Part shown: in pieces, positions 21,739-34,564 of the stretch
How positions within the stretch are numbered: position 1 is the stretch's first letter
Layout of the letters: the number at the start of each line of letters is the position of its first letter
Origin: Pyrenopolyporus hunteri
Lineage: Eukaryota; Ascomycota; Sordariomycetes; Xylariales; Hypoxylaceae
Direction of reading: 5' to 3'
Assembly: GCA_902806595.1 (NCBI GenBank)
Contig: CADCXC010000009.1
Coordinates: 1-64,000, forward strand
Length of the DNA: 64,000 bases
The notes under the pieces: generated by a model
Databases searched by the model: none
What the model was told of the DNA's origin: nothing
Seen by the model: only the letters and a program-made list of their open reading frames with translations
Position numbers and translations under genes: made by a program

Positions 21739-23704
21739 ATGGCTAGATTTGGAATCAGTAAGCCTCACGATGACGCCGGGAAAGCATGGCCGGCTATCGT
21801 CATCGGCCTGTTCGTGGCCTTCGGTGGAGTTCTCTTCGGGTATGTTCAGCGGAAGTCTCTACACGTAGGCCGGTAGTAGAGCGGTCCAACTCGTCCTCGT
21901 TGCGCTGACCCGTAATCGCAGTTACGATACCGGGACCATCAGCGGTATCCTAGCCATGGACTACTTCCAAAACCTCTTCTCGACCGGCTACGTTAATACC
22001 AAGGGTCACCTAGACCTCTCGCCTTCTCAGTCATCTGCAGTCGTGTCCATCCTGTCGGCTGGCACTTTCTTTGGATCTTTGGGTTCGCCGCTCTTCGCCG
22101 ATACCATAGGCCGCCGCCTCGCCCTTATCGCCTCTTCGTGGGTGTTTATACTCGGTGTCATACTCCAAACTGCTGCTACTGCCCTACCTCTGTTCTTAGC
22201 CGGCCGCTTCTTCGCTGGCGCAGGCGTCGGGCTGATATCTGCGTTAAGTACGTAACATCCCCAACCCCCGAAAGTACCATAACTTCCGGACACGGTTGCA
22301 TTGACATTCGGTGCAGTTCCCCTATACCAAAGCGAAACGTCGCCGCGCTGGATCCGGGGTGCGATCGTAGGCGCGTACCAGCTAGCCATTACGATCGGGC
22401 TGCTCCTAGCTGCCGTGGTAGACTACGCGACGCAGTACCGCCAAGACACAGGCTCGTACCGAATCCCGGTAGCCGTGCAATTCGCCTGGGCCATAATCCT
22501 CATCGCCGGAATGCTCTTTCTGCCTGAAACGCCGCGGTTCTTGATCAGGAAGGGCCAGCACGAGAAAGCTGCTCGCTCGTTGGGCAGGCTTCGACGAATC
22601 GATCACAACGATGCCGTAATCAAGGCCGAGCTGCATGAGATCGAGGCGAACCACAACTATGAGATGAGCATCGGAAAGTCGACTTATATCGACTGTTTCC
22701 GCGGCCCCATGCTGAAAAGGCAGCTCACTGGTATGGGCTTACAGGCCCTGCAACAGCTGACAGGTAACCCCCCGCCTCTTCCAGTTAAAGGTTTCGAAGC
22801 CCTCCCTTTCTAACTATTGTTGTGCGTGCTGGCAGGTATCAATTTCATCTTCTATTACGGGACCCAATACTTTAAGAACTCGGGAATCCAAGACCCGTTC
22901 ACAATCCAGATGATCACATCCTCTATAAACGTCGTCTCGACCCTCCCCGGCTTATGGGCCGTCGACAAGCTTGGTCGCCGCCCTCTTCTTCTCTGGGGCG
23001 CTGTCGGGATGTGCGTCAGCCAGTTCATTGTGGCCATGCTCGGCACTTTGACCACGGGCCAGGATTCGGCCGGCAACATTATCGTGCACAATGTCGCAGC
23101 GCAGAAGGCTGGCATTGCCTTCGTTTGCATCTATATATTCTTCTTCGCTAGCACCTGGGGGCCTCTCGCGTGGGTTGTGACTGGAGAGATTTTTCCACTG
23201 AAGACGCGAGCGAAAAGTCTTAGTATGACTACAGCCACTAATGTAAGCGATTGAGTCTCCTCCGTATACGTTGTTTTATTTTTCCCTCTTTGAGCACTTG
23301 ATGCTAATCGTCCTATTAACTAGTGGCTTTTGAATTGGGCCATCGCTTACGCGACGCCATATCTGGTCAACTACGGCGAGGGTTACGCCAATCTTCAGTC
23401 CAAGATATTTTTCGTCTGGTTCGGCGCGTGCTTCATCTGTATCTCCTTCGTGTACTTCTTCATCTATGAGACTAAAGGGTGGTCTCTCGAGGAAGTTGAC
23501 GAACTGTACAGCGAGGTCGACAGCGCCCGCAAGAGTTCCACGTGGAAGCCCAGTACCACATTTACGCAGCGGCAGGGTGCGGCAGCGGCGGCGCCGCCAC
23601 CCGGTGATGCCGATACCGCTAAGGGAGGGGTAGCTGAGAAGCCGAATGAGGGTGAACGTCATAGCGACGTAATATCGCATCAGGACGATAAATCCGCGGT
23701 GTAA
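21739..23704 (+). CDS. MFS hexose/sugar transporter
   Basis: A twelve-helix major facilitator sugar transporter of the plasma membrane. Five exons, 21739-21839, 21922-22247, 22317-22763, 22836-23242 and 23324-23704, give 553 residues. Family signatures appear in order: GGVLFGYDTGTISGIL (exon 1/2 junction), DTIGRRLA, VPLYQSETSP-like after the second intron (Ile replaces Val by the split codon), PETPRFL, the QQLTGINFIFYYG sugar-binding block across the third intron, DKLGRRPLL, EIFPLKTRAK and YETKGWSLEEVDELY. These resemble fungal high-affinity glucose transporters (HGT-1/RCO-3 type), but the substrate is not assignable. The 70-residue C-terminal tail is Ala/Pro- and charge-rich. It stands tail to tail with a carotenoid oxygenase. 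Confidence 0.92.
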
Positions 23705-24171
23705 AAAATGAGAATTCGGGGAATTCGGCGAGATCCGGTTAGCATCCGTACCGTCTAACATTCCTCCGGCTTGTCTGTTGCACGCTGAAAAATACCTACC
23801 TAGGTAGTCTATACCGTAACTCACTGGCTCGTCGTCGCAGATATTTAATACCTTAGGTAACTCAAGGAGGGTCAGAGGTAGTATTTCATGTGCGGACTAA
23901 GGCAGTAACTGAGCTTCTTAATAGTCACAATTCCATTAACATTCGCAGATATACTCGAGATGGGCCCCTCGAGCGCATTCGCAACGTCTTGGGCTCCAGA
24001 GAAAGTATCTGTGATATAGTAAATCATGAAGGGCGGCCAGCCCTAGACCGGCGTCATGATACCGAAAGCGCGACGCTTGGAGCATCTAATAGCTAAGCCG
24101 CAAATCGACCCACTAGGATGCCCCATATCCATGTGCGATATTCTCTGCTCCTCGGCTACGTCTGAACCATA
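23705..24171. other. Convergent intergenic region
   Basis: Lies between the transporter and carotenoid oxygenase stops. One palindromic motif occurs at about 23793-23810. Nothing else was recognised. Confidence 0.5.
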
Positions 24172-26036
24172 TCACAAATGAGATGCCTCAGGGGGCGCAG
24201 ATGGCCAATGCAGCCCGTGGAACCCGAACCCGACGGCGAAGTCACACTCAGCACGCCCCAGCTCCTTCATTGTCTTCGCGTCCAAGCACAATAGGTAGCT
24301 CATTTTGCCTTCCCCGTCGAGCACAACGCTTAAAAGCACACCGTCGTCCTCGTCTAGGCTTTCCGGCCCTTGCGCGACCGAGCCCGGCCGTGGCACGAAG
24401 ATAGCTTCACCGGGCGTGTGACCTCTCGGGTTATCCCAGAAGGCTGTTTTGCGCGTTACTAGGTCCGTCTTGACGATGGAGTCGAAGAGGGTGCTATGCC
24501 CACGATTGGCAATACTATACACGTAACGGTATTTTTTAGTAGAGTATGCGGGGTTGATGGTAGGCAGCTCGCCGGCATGTGGCGCTTTGATCTCAAACAC
24601 CTTTTCCGCCGGACGTCGGGTTACCGTCCATATTTTTGCGCCGTCGGCATCTAACTTGGGAATCCTAAACTTCCACCTGGTCAATCGGACGTGGCAGTTA
24701 CGGTTCCGCTCCTCGTTGCCCCAGAATCTCTGGGCCGCACCACCGTTCTGGAGCATCACGTCCACTTCGAATGCTCGTATGACGTCGGGGGTAGGATACT
24801 GCATGACATCGCAGTACACGTCGATCTCACCGGACACCTCGTCGAGCTCCTCGAAGGAGTTGACGCTATGGAAGTAGAACCCCGCAGGGCTGTCAAACGT
24901 CGCGACAACGCCGCGGTTACCAAGTCGATCGACAACGAACCACCTACAGAGCTTAGACTCGTCGAAAGGCTCTATGGCGTCTACAATGTTGCCCTCCCAC
25001 GGGATTTTGATGCCCATCATGGCGAGATGCGTCGACGGCACACAGAATATAACGAAGGACGGCGAGAGGAAAAAGGAGTGGATGTACGCTGGCTTCACAT
25101 CGGTAGCGGAGATCGTGGCCAGGATGTCGGTCGTGCCTGTGGAGGCGCTAGTGCGAAAGATACGGTAGGGCGATCTATAGCCGAGGTCAAGGTTGTAGTT
25201 GAAGAAGTCTCCCGTCTCCGGATCTCTCTGAGCGTGGGCACAGCTAAGAGGGCCTTTTAGGAGCGGGTGCAGCTTTTCTTGCTTGGCTATACCTACAGGC
25301 TCTAAGGTATGCTGATCGACCTCTTTCAGGATCGCGTTGTCCGTAGTAAGCCATATAGTCTTGATGCCTATCCGGTGTCCGGACTGGGCGGCCTCTCCAG
25401 CTGTCGACGGTAAGCCGGGTACGTTTGCCTGCACCGTGACGCAGATATTATCGAAGTCGGGGCCTACGTGTTTCGGCTGCTCCCGCCAGACACTCATGAT
25501 TTTACCAAATAAGCCGATGCACGGGTCCATGCGTTGTCCGAATCCGATATCCGGCCGTTTCCCTTCCCTCTTGATGGCATCGTATAAAGCCTGGCTCTGG
25601 CGTCGGGACGAGTACTCGACTCTTACTGGGCTCTTGGCGTTATCCGAGTCGGCGATAATGCTGAACTTATGTGAATGGCCGAGGCCGTCAAACCAGTGCG
25701 TGGTACGAAACGTGCCCTTGGGGGTATTTTCGATAGTGTACTGCCCGGGACCGGTGCGGTACAGCGTGCCAGCAGCCCACGCCGGAATTGAACCCTTGAC
25801 AGTGAGCTCTACAGGGCCACGTATTTCATTTAAGCCCTCAAACTGCGATACTTGTCAGTGTCAGATGCGGAGCAAAGTGAATTAGGGTTGCCACTTACAC
25901 CCGCTTCATTAGGCCAGTCTTCATAATCGGCATCCAACATGCCTCGTACCGTATTCTCGAAATCGGCATCCTCATCCTCCGGTCCTCTAAGAACCTGCCT
26001 TTCCCGCCTAGTTTGCGCCTTGGTTCCTGTAGTCAT
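24172..26036 (-). CDS. Carotenoid cleavage oxygenase (RPE65/CCD family)
   Basis: A non-haem iron dioxygenase that cleaves a carotenoid or related polyene double bond. Exons 25899-26036 and 24172-25842 give 602 residues. The 56-bp intron (GTAAGT...GCAG) joins EDWPNEAG to FEGLNEIRGPVEL, the usual N-terminal block. Probable iron-binding histidines are near 249 (CAHAQRDPETGDFFNY), 301 (YIHSFFLS), 371 (FYFHSVNSFEE) and 588 (GFGFHGLHW). The size is close to fungal torulene-cleaving enzymes (CarT/CAO-2 type). No phytoene synthase, phytoene desaturase or opsin gene is present in the window, so the in vivo substrate remains open; stilbene-type cleavage is an alternative. The start chosen is MTTGTKAQ; an upstream in-frame Met at 26108 is possible. 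Confidence 0.9.
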
Positions 26037-26853
26037 GGTGTTGTAGAGACCCGGTATCCGGTAGTTGCTTGTGTTCGTAGTTTGTAAATACGACGGGCTA
26101 TGAATCAAGCTCCAGGACCTCGATATAAATAATTTGGCGTCGGCTACATTATATGATGAAGGGATTAGTCGCCGTATCAGAGTATCTAAGACGTCAGAGT
26201 CCCGTTAGGTGGTGATATGGGCTGACGAGGACGACTCGTTTCTAGAATCAAGGACAAACAGAGACTCCGGGCTGGTATCCGAATGCGAGAATTACCTAGT
26301 ACGCACAACATACAAGTTGACCCGTCCACGACGCAGCTAACCGGGGTGTCCAGCCAACCGATGGAAACACGGAGTATCACATATAACCTGTCTAGGTACG
26401 TACCACCTAGGTTACCTGGTATGTAGGTAGGCACCTAGATATAATACGTACGAAGTTATACCTAGGTATCTATGGTATGTATGATAGGCGGCTCCGTATC
26501 GTGTAGCAATCTCAGTGCTTTTGGTTCCGGCCAATAGCCATGCTGCTAATGGGTTAGGTATTGGTATAAGGATTTGGAGTCTTCGCTTGTGAAGACCGCT
26601 TTTGGACCCCCTGTCGCTTAGAATAGGTCAAGGACGCACCCCAGTTTCGCATTCGCTTACCAGAAACCGGGGCTGGGCGTGGATTAGGTAATACCTGGGT
26701 AGGTAGGTACCTAGGTACCTTTCCGCTTTCCGTCTTATGGGCCTGCCCCACTTGATACCGGTACCTAGGGTACCCCACTTTATAAAAGATTACCTGCATA
26801 GAGCTTACGCACGCGTAACGTTCCGGCCTACCTACCTAGGTACCTACCTAGCT
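26037..26853. promoter_or_regulatory. Divergent upstream region, carotenoid oxygenase / Zn2Cys6 regulator
   Basis: A shared upstream region of about 0.8 kb. Palindromic TACCTAGG motifs cluster at 26395-26420, 26699-26720 and 26827-26853. The last lies immediately before the ATG of the regulator gene, so it is in its 5' leader or core promoter. Specific binding sites cannot be assigned. Confidence 0.45.
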
Positions 26854-28655
26854 ATGCCTAGGCCCCCCCAAGATAACGTCAACAACATGGTGTTCCCTAG
26901 CCGCGGTTGCATCACCTGCAAGAAAAGACACATCAAGGTAAGGGATGAAATATCCAAGAGACGAGACACTCGCATAGTATCCACTGAACTAAAAAGAGCA
27001 TGCTACCGTCAGTGTGATTCGGTTCGCCCGGTATGTAGCCGATGTCAGAAAGCAAGCCGAGACTGTGCCTGGGCTGAGAACGAAGAGTCTGGTCTGCTCT
27101 TCAAAAATGAGAATGATTTCGCGCAAGGCAAGCGCCGGCGCCCTTGGCAGCCGAAGGAACAGAAGGCGATAGTATCGGTACCAGAAATTAGCTTATCAAG
27201 CCCGGCCCTAGTCCCGGCCCCGGCCCCGGCCCCGGCCCCTCTGACCCCGCCTCTCGTCTCCGTAGAGAACGAGGCCTTTCACTTCTGGTTCCGGAATTTC
27301 GTTTCCCAAGCTGAAGAGATGCCCGAATTCGCACGTGAGTATAGCCACTACTTCAGGGCCTACTGCGATAGGGCCCGGCCTAACTCGAGTCTATGCTTAG
27401 CCGTATCGGCATACTCGCACGCTGTATTCGGCCGTGTAATGCGGCTAGGTAAAGCGACTGAAGAGGCGGACAAGCTATTCACCCGAAGCATTGCGAGGGT
27501 GCGGGCCGAGATCCCCAAGCTGACGCAGCACAGCATCGACGAACTTCTTGTCACAACCATGCTGCTGGCCTTTTATGAGGTACGGAGAAGACGCAAGTAA
27601 AAGCACGGCAGGTGTAAGCGCTAACGCATCAGTGATTTAAGAACGTAATGTTTAGAGATCGGACTCGTCAGGATCCGGGCCAGGGTCCGGTTCCTCTAAG
27701 TCCCGAGGTGACTGGTTCCCAGTTTTGGAAGAACGTATCCCATCACGATGGCGCTGCGGGTCTCTTAAAGCTGCGACAGCAACGCGGATGGGCACCAAAT
27801 CTCTCCTTACATAGAGCTATTCGACGGCAGCTAGTAAGTTCTATAGGAATTTAGCGCTAAAATAATGCTGACCACCATCAGATTCGGACCTGTATTCTTC
27901 GAGGCGTATCAGTGGCCGAGTGGCTTCGAAACGGGGTACAGTTCGGCGAAGAGAGTCCTACGCTAGAACTCGACTCCATCTTTGTTCGTGTAGCCGCCCT
28001 CCGCGAGAAATCGCTGTGTCTTTTTCTCCCAGAGAGCGTAAAGTCCTCATCCCAACCCCGCCATGATGATCTTGCAGCGGAAGCGCAAGCTCTAGATTTC
28101 GCCCTAGAATCGTGGTCCGCTACTATTCCTGAAGGTTGGGGTTTCTCCCTACGGAGAGATTCCGTACCCGATGTGACCTTCGATGGATTGGCTCACGTTT
28201 ATACCACTCACGGCCATGCGGCTGTCTGGAATCGGTATCGTGCAGTCCGTTTAATCGTAAATAGCATCCGGAAGAGAGCTCTTTCTATCACGTCTCGAAG
28301 TTCATCTCAGACTATGCTCGCGAGTGTAGAGCTGGAGGCGTGTATACAGAAAATGGCCTCGCTAGCAACTGACTTATGCCGCGGTATCCCGTGCTTTTTT
28401 ACCTCTGATGCTACGGCAGGGGACATCACATCCACAGGAACGACTAGGGCTTGCGACAGAACTGTTCGCGTCGAATACGGCATCCTACCTAGGTTGGCAA
28501 CGTTCCTAGCGTGGCCGCTGACGCTGGCGGTCAGTACCGACGATGTACCGGATCTTCAGAAGCAGTGGCTGAAGTGCAAATTGAGATATATTGCTAACGC
28601 TTTAGGAGACACCGTCCTGGAATTGGTCATCGAACAGGGGAACTTCAAGTTCTAG
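26854..28655 (+). CDS. Zn2Cys6 transcription factor with fungal-specific domain
   Basis: Exons 26854-26937, 27013-27579, 27642-27833 and 27882-28655 give 538 residues. The DNA-binding Zn2Cys6 cluster is split by the first intron. Splicing yields cysteines at 19, 22, 29, 36, 39 and 46 (RGCITCKKRHIKCDSVRP, VCSRCQKASRDCAW), the standard CX2CX6CX6CX2CX6C spacing. The intron is 75 bp without stop, so unspliced message would interrupt the cluster while staying in frame. An Ala-Pro repeat follows at about 113-123. The rest resembles the fungal_trans_2 regulatory domain (LLAFYENVMFRDRT after the second intron). It lies between a carotenoid oxygenase and an aldo-keto reductase and could regulate them; the target is not known. 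Its stop is 63 bp from the convergent reductase gene. Confidence 0.9.
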
Positions 28656-28718
28656 ATACAGTTATAAATCCGACCATTTCGCGGAAACCCACGCCTGCTG
28701 AAGAAAGCGATGGCCCGA

Positions 28719-29897
28719 TTAGACGATCCCCCGAACAGCCTTGGGGACGTACGGCTCCTCGAGATATCGAACATCCTCTTCTGTTAAGGTCTTTCCGCGC
28801 GCGTCGCAGGCCTCGTCGAGCCTAGCAATCGAGTTGAAGCCGGCAATCGGCACGGTACCCTTGGTGCGGTGCCACGCCAGGTTAACGTTGCTCATCTTCC
28901 AGCCCTTATCGGCGGCGAGCTTTTCTACGCGGCGAATTATCTCCTCGTCGGCGGGCGTTAGGTCCCCGCTCGAAGGACCCGGCATCTTGGCGCGGATGGA
29001 ATTGTCCTGGCCTAGGGGTCGGGCTAGCTTGCCGCCGAAGTTAGGCGAGTATGGGAGGATACCAACTCCCGTCTGATTGCAGTAGCGGATCATCTCCCGC
29101 TCCTCCTCGCGGTAGCATAGGTGGTAGAGGTTCTGCATACTGATAAATTTCGTCCAACCGTTGCGTTCCGCGACGGCCTGCATGCGCGCGAACTGCGTCG
29201 CCCACATGGAGCTCGCGCCGATATAGCGCACCTTGCCGGTCTGCACCAAATCGTGCAGGGCCTTCATAGTCTCCTCGATGGGCGTATTATAATCGAAGCG
29301 GTGGATCTGGTACAGGTCGATATAGCTCGTACCCAGGCGCGCGAGGGACGCCTCTACGGAGTTGAAGATGGAGGCGCGAGAAAGCCCTGCGGATGTGTAT
29401 CGTGAGCCCAGGAACTCCTTTTATGAATCCTCCTGTCCTATCGAGGAAGGGGCATGGAGATATTTTGGTTAGGTTGGTTGGGCGGCAGTCCACTCACCTC
29501 CTTGGTTAACGTAGTCTTTGGTTTGGTTGAGCAAATTGGCAAATGGGGGGGCAAATTCGTTCGAGTCCTGCAGGGCGTGCAAGTAGCACTTGGTCAAGAT
29601 AACGACCTTATTACGCGGGATTGAGAATTTCCGGAGTGCCTTGCCGATGATCTCCTCGCTGGTACCGTTGGAGTACGAGTTAGCGGTATCCCACGTGTTG
29701 ATACCCCTATCGTAAGCGGCTTTGAGAATCTTGAGGGCGTCCTCCTCCTCCAGCACCCATGGCTGCCACCCCGGGGAGCCGAAAGACATGGCGCCTAAGA
29801 TAGGCGTGGATACGCGGAGCCCCGAGGTGCCCACCTTGACATAATCGACTTTGGTGCTGTCGACACTCTTCTGGATCGATGCCGGGATTTGAGCCAT
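28719..29897 (-). CDS. Aldo-keto reductase
   Basis: An NADP(H)-dependent oxidoreductase of the (beta/alpha)8-barrel AKR superfamily. Exons 29498-29897 and 28719-29386 give 355 residues. The 111-bp intron (GTGAGT...CCGCAG) joins NQGG to LSRASIFNSVEASLARLG. The catalytic tetrad is visible: Asp70 and Tyr75 (WDTANSYSNG), Lys103 (ILTKCY) and His162 (DLYQIHRFD). The C-terminal cofactor region includes VPIAGFNSIARLDEA. The closest remembered relatives are fungal versiconal hemiacetal acetate reductase-like and YakC-like enzymes, a broad group, so the substrate is not predicted. It shares direction with the zinc dehydrogenase next door, though 865 bp separate them. Confidence 0.92.
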
Positions 29898-30762
29898 GGC
29901 TATAGGGCACAGTTGAAGGGCGTCGGTGTTGATTCAGACTAAATAATGGCAGAGATGGTGACCAATATGTCTTTTTTTTTTATATATATTCGTTAGATAT
30001 GTTTACTTGTGTCTGGCCTGCTGGATTACCTGCAGCAAGGAGAACAGCAGATGAGAACGGGCACGCCAATTTATATAGATATCTATCTCATTCTGGTATC
30101 ATTACGAAACTTGCAGTTCGTATGTATGGAAGGACGAGAGCATACGTACGTCGAAGTTCTGTCATAACATTTTCCCTAGCCACACGCTCTCTCCTGTGAG
30201 CGTCACGTCGAGGCCATCCTGAGTTCCATAACCTGACGAATGCTACAGGAGTTAACGTATGTAATTTCCTTCAAACTCCGCGATATATATTAGATAGTGA
30301 TTTGTTCAGACTGCTAATTGTTGGCCAACATCTCGTGAGTTTTTCTAAGCAAGGTATAGCGCCAAGAGGAAGCTCGCGGGTTTCTCCCAGAATGGTATGG
30401 CCGAAAGTGGCACCCTTGGCCAGGGCAGCCTGTCATAATAATAGGTACCGGGGTAGGGAGGTATAGGTACCTAGGTACATAGGTGGTAGGTACCTACATA
30501 GAGGTAGGTACTATGTATTTCGGAGACCAATCAGGTGGAACCCGGAGATCGGACAACTCCAAACTCCTGTATGGTCAGGAACGTACGGATTTATTCGGAC
30601 AAATCTATACGTCAGGGCCGACCATCAGGGTCCTCACTTATGTCCTCACTTATATACACAATTTATTCGAACACAATTCAACCTTACTCCCCTTCATCCT
30701 TCATCCTTCTTCTTCCTCCTCCCCTCTCCTCCCCTCCTCACCCTACTACAAGGCCAATCGCC
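29898..30762. other. Intergenic region between reductase and dehydrogenase
   Basis: Contains a T-run and (TA) stretch at about 29971-29990 near the reductase start, palindromic motifs at 30445-30500, and a C/T-rich stretch at 30690-30745 next to the dehydrogenase stop. No gene is recognised. Confidence 0.5.
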
Positions 30763-32365
30763 TCAATACCTCGTTAGCTGAGGACTACCCTCACACGGCG
30801 GTCGCGAGAATTTAGTCTCGACGAAAACCTTCTGCATGTTGTCCTCGCGCTTCTCGAACTTGGCGTACACCTTGTCCAAGTCCTCGACGCGGACACGGTG
30901 AGACACCATCTGAAGTGGGTCGAGTTCGCCGTCCTGAATCATCTTCAACAGATCCTCCCAATATTTGTGCACCGGCGCCTGGCCATTGCCGATGAGCCGG
31001 ATGCCTCGCTCCATGAGAGAACCGATGTTAAAGTGGTTGGTCTGGCTCCCGTTAGCAAGCCCGAGCGATGAAGATTATACGATATAATACGTAAAAACGT
31101 GCTAGAAATATAAGGAAAGGATGGACTCACATATCCAACGTATACGCCGGTCACTCCGCACCGACCAAAGCTCCGGACACCTTCGATCATCTCGTTGAGG
31201 ATCTCGCTGGTGTCGGTCTCCGCGCCGAGTGCCATCTCGAGCCAGTGCATCCAGCCTTTTGCATATTCGCCCGCAGCACACTATCCGTACGCAACTCGTC
31301 AGCAGACTGTCGGCTCGTCACCTACAAGTACGTTGCCAAGTAGTTACGGAACCAGGATACTGTATAGCGTACCTCGATAGCTACATCGGGACCCCTTCCA
31401 CCGCATAGCTCCTTAAGTTTTGATACGACGGTAGGCTTGTTCGTGACGCCGAACGACAGCTTTTTATAGTCAACAAGCTCCAGTTTATCTGTATGGTCCG
31501 CGGGCCAGTGGTCCCTGATGAAGGTAAGCCGCGGCTCCGTATCGACGAAGATTACCTTGCTAGCGCCCGCCTTGATAGCGAAGACGCCAGCCATCTGACC
31601 AATGGGGCCGGCGCCAAAGATGGCGACCTGATCGCCGGGGTAGACGGCAGTGTCTTGGACAGCGTTATAGCTGGTAGCCAGGACGTCGCTGAGATAGAGT
31701 GCCTTCTCATCGGGCACGCCGTCGGGAATTTCGAGGAGGTTGACGTCGCCGAGAGGTACGCGGACGTATTCGGCTTGGCCGCCGGCGAAACCGCCCGTGA
31801 TGTGCGAGTAGCCGAACATGCCGGCGGTCTGGCCGCCGTACATGGCGCGCTGGGTGGTGTTGGAGTTCGTCCGTTCGCATTGCGAAGACAACTTCTGCTT
31901 ACAGAAGAAGCAGTCGCCGCATGCAATCTGGAATGACGCCACGTACCGCTTGCCCTTCTTCACCTTCTTGACCCCCGACCCGACTTCATCTACAATACCA
32001 CAGAACTCGTGGCCTAGGACGTCACCCTTATTCAGCTGGATAATGGTGCCTATTTCACGTATGAGCTCACACAGTCATTTGGGATGATACGAGTTGGGCG
32101 GCGGCAACATACCATGATACAGATGAAGGTCGCTACCGCAGACCGTGCTGCCGGTGACCTTGAGGATCACGTCGTTGGGCTCGATGATTTTAGGCTTCGG
32201 CACGTCGCGTACCTCTACGGTGTTCTTACCCATCCAACATAGCGCCTTCATCGTCTCCGCCTTCCCGGCGTCTCCGCTGTAGTTGGCGATATCCTGCGCC
32301 GTGATTGAACTTCCGTCGTGACCGATAGCCTTCTCGGCCATGTATGCGCCTTCCGTTGTTGCCAT
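30763..32365 (-). CDS. Zinc-dependent alcohol dehydrogenase (MDR family)
   Basis: A medium-chain dehydrogenase/reductase similar to fungal glutathione-independent formaldehyde or polyol dehydrogenases. Exons 32113-32365, 31373-32049, 31131-31280 and 30763-31041 give 452 residues, all joins in phase. Catalytic zinc ligands are Cys76 (TVCGSDLHLYHG) and His98-Glu99 (LGHEFCG). Structural zinc cysteines are 128, 131, 134 and 142 (ACGDCFFCKQKLSSQC). The nucleotide-binding turn is FGAGPIGQMAG. The family block GVTGVYVGYTNHFNIGSL is restored only when the 89-bp intron at 31042-31130 is removed. An N-terminal extension of about 38 residues precedes the catalytic domain, common in fungal members. Substrate and coenzyme choice cannot be read from the sequence. 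Confidence 0.9.
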
Positions 32366-34564
32366 GATATCTGATGCCTTTTATTTTATTTATTTTATTT
32401 TCCCTTTTTTATATCTCGCCTAGTTTCATTTGGTTCCTTGATCGCGTATATCATCCCGAGGCGGACTCGAGTATTTATATACTATACGGATCTGCCTATG
32501 TAAGCCGTGGCCTTATAATACAGTAAAATATATGAGCAATATAGCAGCGACGACATCAGAGCATCATCACATAGCTAGGGTGACCGGGATGAGCCCGATT
32601 CCCCACATCCGGAAGTGAAATGGAAAGTATTTGGTGCTATTAGTATATGACGTTTGAATTGGATCTTAATTCAAGGTCCATGAGGGCCGGCATACGTCAT
32701 TGACTTTCCATGTAGGTAGGTATGTACATACGTACTATATAGGTCACGGAAGCTTACGTGTAGGTAGACGGGCGCAATACTTGCGTTAATAAGTAGGAAC
32801 CTTATAAGCCCATCTTCTGAGTATTTACAAATTTCATTCGGGAATATACCTATATATATATATATATATACCTATATAATTACATATGCTAGGAACGAGA
32901 GGCGTTGCGGAAATGCTCAGTACGAGATTTTGTGTAGGCTTGTTCTAGTTGAACAATCTTAGTTCGACGTAAACCGGATGAGTTAAGTTCGTGGACTAAG
33001 GCCCAACCGTTGCAATTATTACGATGAGGTGCATTTCCAATATAGGCTTAACGGAACCCGCCTTGAAGTACCCATAACGTAAGCGGATATTTTCAATAAT
33101 TCTACATAATGCAATAGCTTCAGGCCTCAACCTAGGTACATAGCAGGTTCCGAGGACTCGGTCGAGGGCTTTCTTCCGGGGAATACGGAAAATCAAATAC
33201 GTAGCTTTTTCCTAAGATACGCGATTTCGCATGCGTTATGGGAGAGACGTCTCACGGACTCCATACTACTCTCTTCGCCTTCTGGGATTCCAAGTAACTA
33301 ACGCTCCTCAGTGATTTACCCTATCAGGATACGTAGGTATCCGTCGAGTTAGTAGCCTAGTTTTTTCAAGAGGGAACTACCAGGGTGTCGGTACGGAATA
33401 GGATGATTCGCGGCCGATAACGTTGATCGCCCAGTCGCTCTCTGTTCATGAAGCTACTGCTTTAGACGGGATAAGGTCGAAAGTAGACTTCCTGCCACAA
33501 TGTTCCTTAGCGTCGAATCTTGATGTAAGATGCTTGCCCGATACAACCTACCAGAATAGCTGCTGGGCTACGTTTAATCCCACGCATTGTCCTCGTCTTT
33601 ACTCGATACGCAGTTTGTCATATGAGGCAGTTCGTCGGGTTGAAAGACCGGCGTCTTTAAGAGCCTCCTATAATCTAGCATCACTTTTGGTATACTCCTC
33701 GATGACGAACGGACTCCAACCCTAAGCCAACAGTAGCTCGGGTGGCGGTCTCTGCAGTGGTATTCAAGACACTAGCCATAGTTCTATCTATCACAACATA
33801 TTGCAATTGTAGCCGTCTCGCCGGGCGTGTAAGTATCTGTTGGCGGGATCTAGCCCCCATTAAATGGCCTCTTCCACGCTCGATCGTTTTTGTCGCTGGT
33901 TCACTCCCACGAGAGCTCACTCTCGCCCATTCGAATATATATTCGCCCCGGTAGCACGGCTAAATACCGACTCGCCGTTATCAATTGACTTGAGTACGCC
34001 GATGATCGCAAGAATTGGAACTTCTCATGTGGGCATGCCTCCAGGCAAGCTGAATGGATTCGTTAATACGGGCCCCGGGGAAGAGCGATGATGACTTAGA
34101 TAATCATTCGCACATCCCCCATCGATCTCGCTCCGGGTTTAGCCACAGCATCACTAAAGGCATCGTAGGAAACCCTGCTCATTTCACCGTTGAGGGCGTC
34201 GGCTTGCCTTCCGAATGAGTCTATATTCTATGCGCTGCTAAACATTACAAATAGGGTATCTCGACGATAGCAACACCGAGCTGGCTATCGGTACATTGCC
34301 CGGGCTAAGCATGCCGCCTCTGATATACAATATGTGTACAATATGTGTACAATTACGTATAACCACTCATCCTGGCCTTGTCTGGTTTGCTGGGTTAGTT
34401 TCCCCTTCATTAGGTAGGCCGCTTTCCATACTAAGGCTTCCAAACCGCCCGCCTCTTTCCGTGACCCGGTTTACCAAGTCTCGACGAACACCCCTCCAAG
34501 TATCATCCGGGGATCCCTATCTCAATAGGTATCGAAGCGATACCAGCATCGTCTACGACAGACG
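32366..34564. other. Gene-free 2.2-kb region with (TA)n tract
   Basis: Holds a TTTTATT-rich leader near the dehydrogenase start, a (TA)10 microsatellite at 32851-32870, and several short frames (for example 33423-33725, 34296-34613) without recognisable content. No palindromic motif cluster comparable to neighbouring spacers was seen. I see no gene here. Confidence 0.5.
32851..32870. repeat. (TA)10 microsatellite
   Basis: Perfect dinucleotide tract in the gene-free region upstream of the zinc dehydrogenase. Confidence 0.9.
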
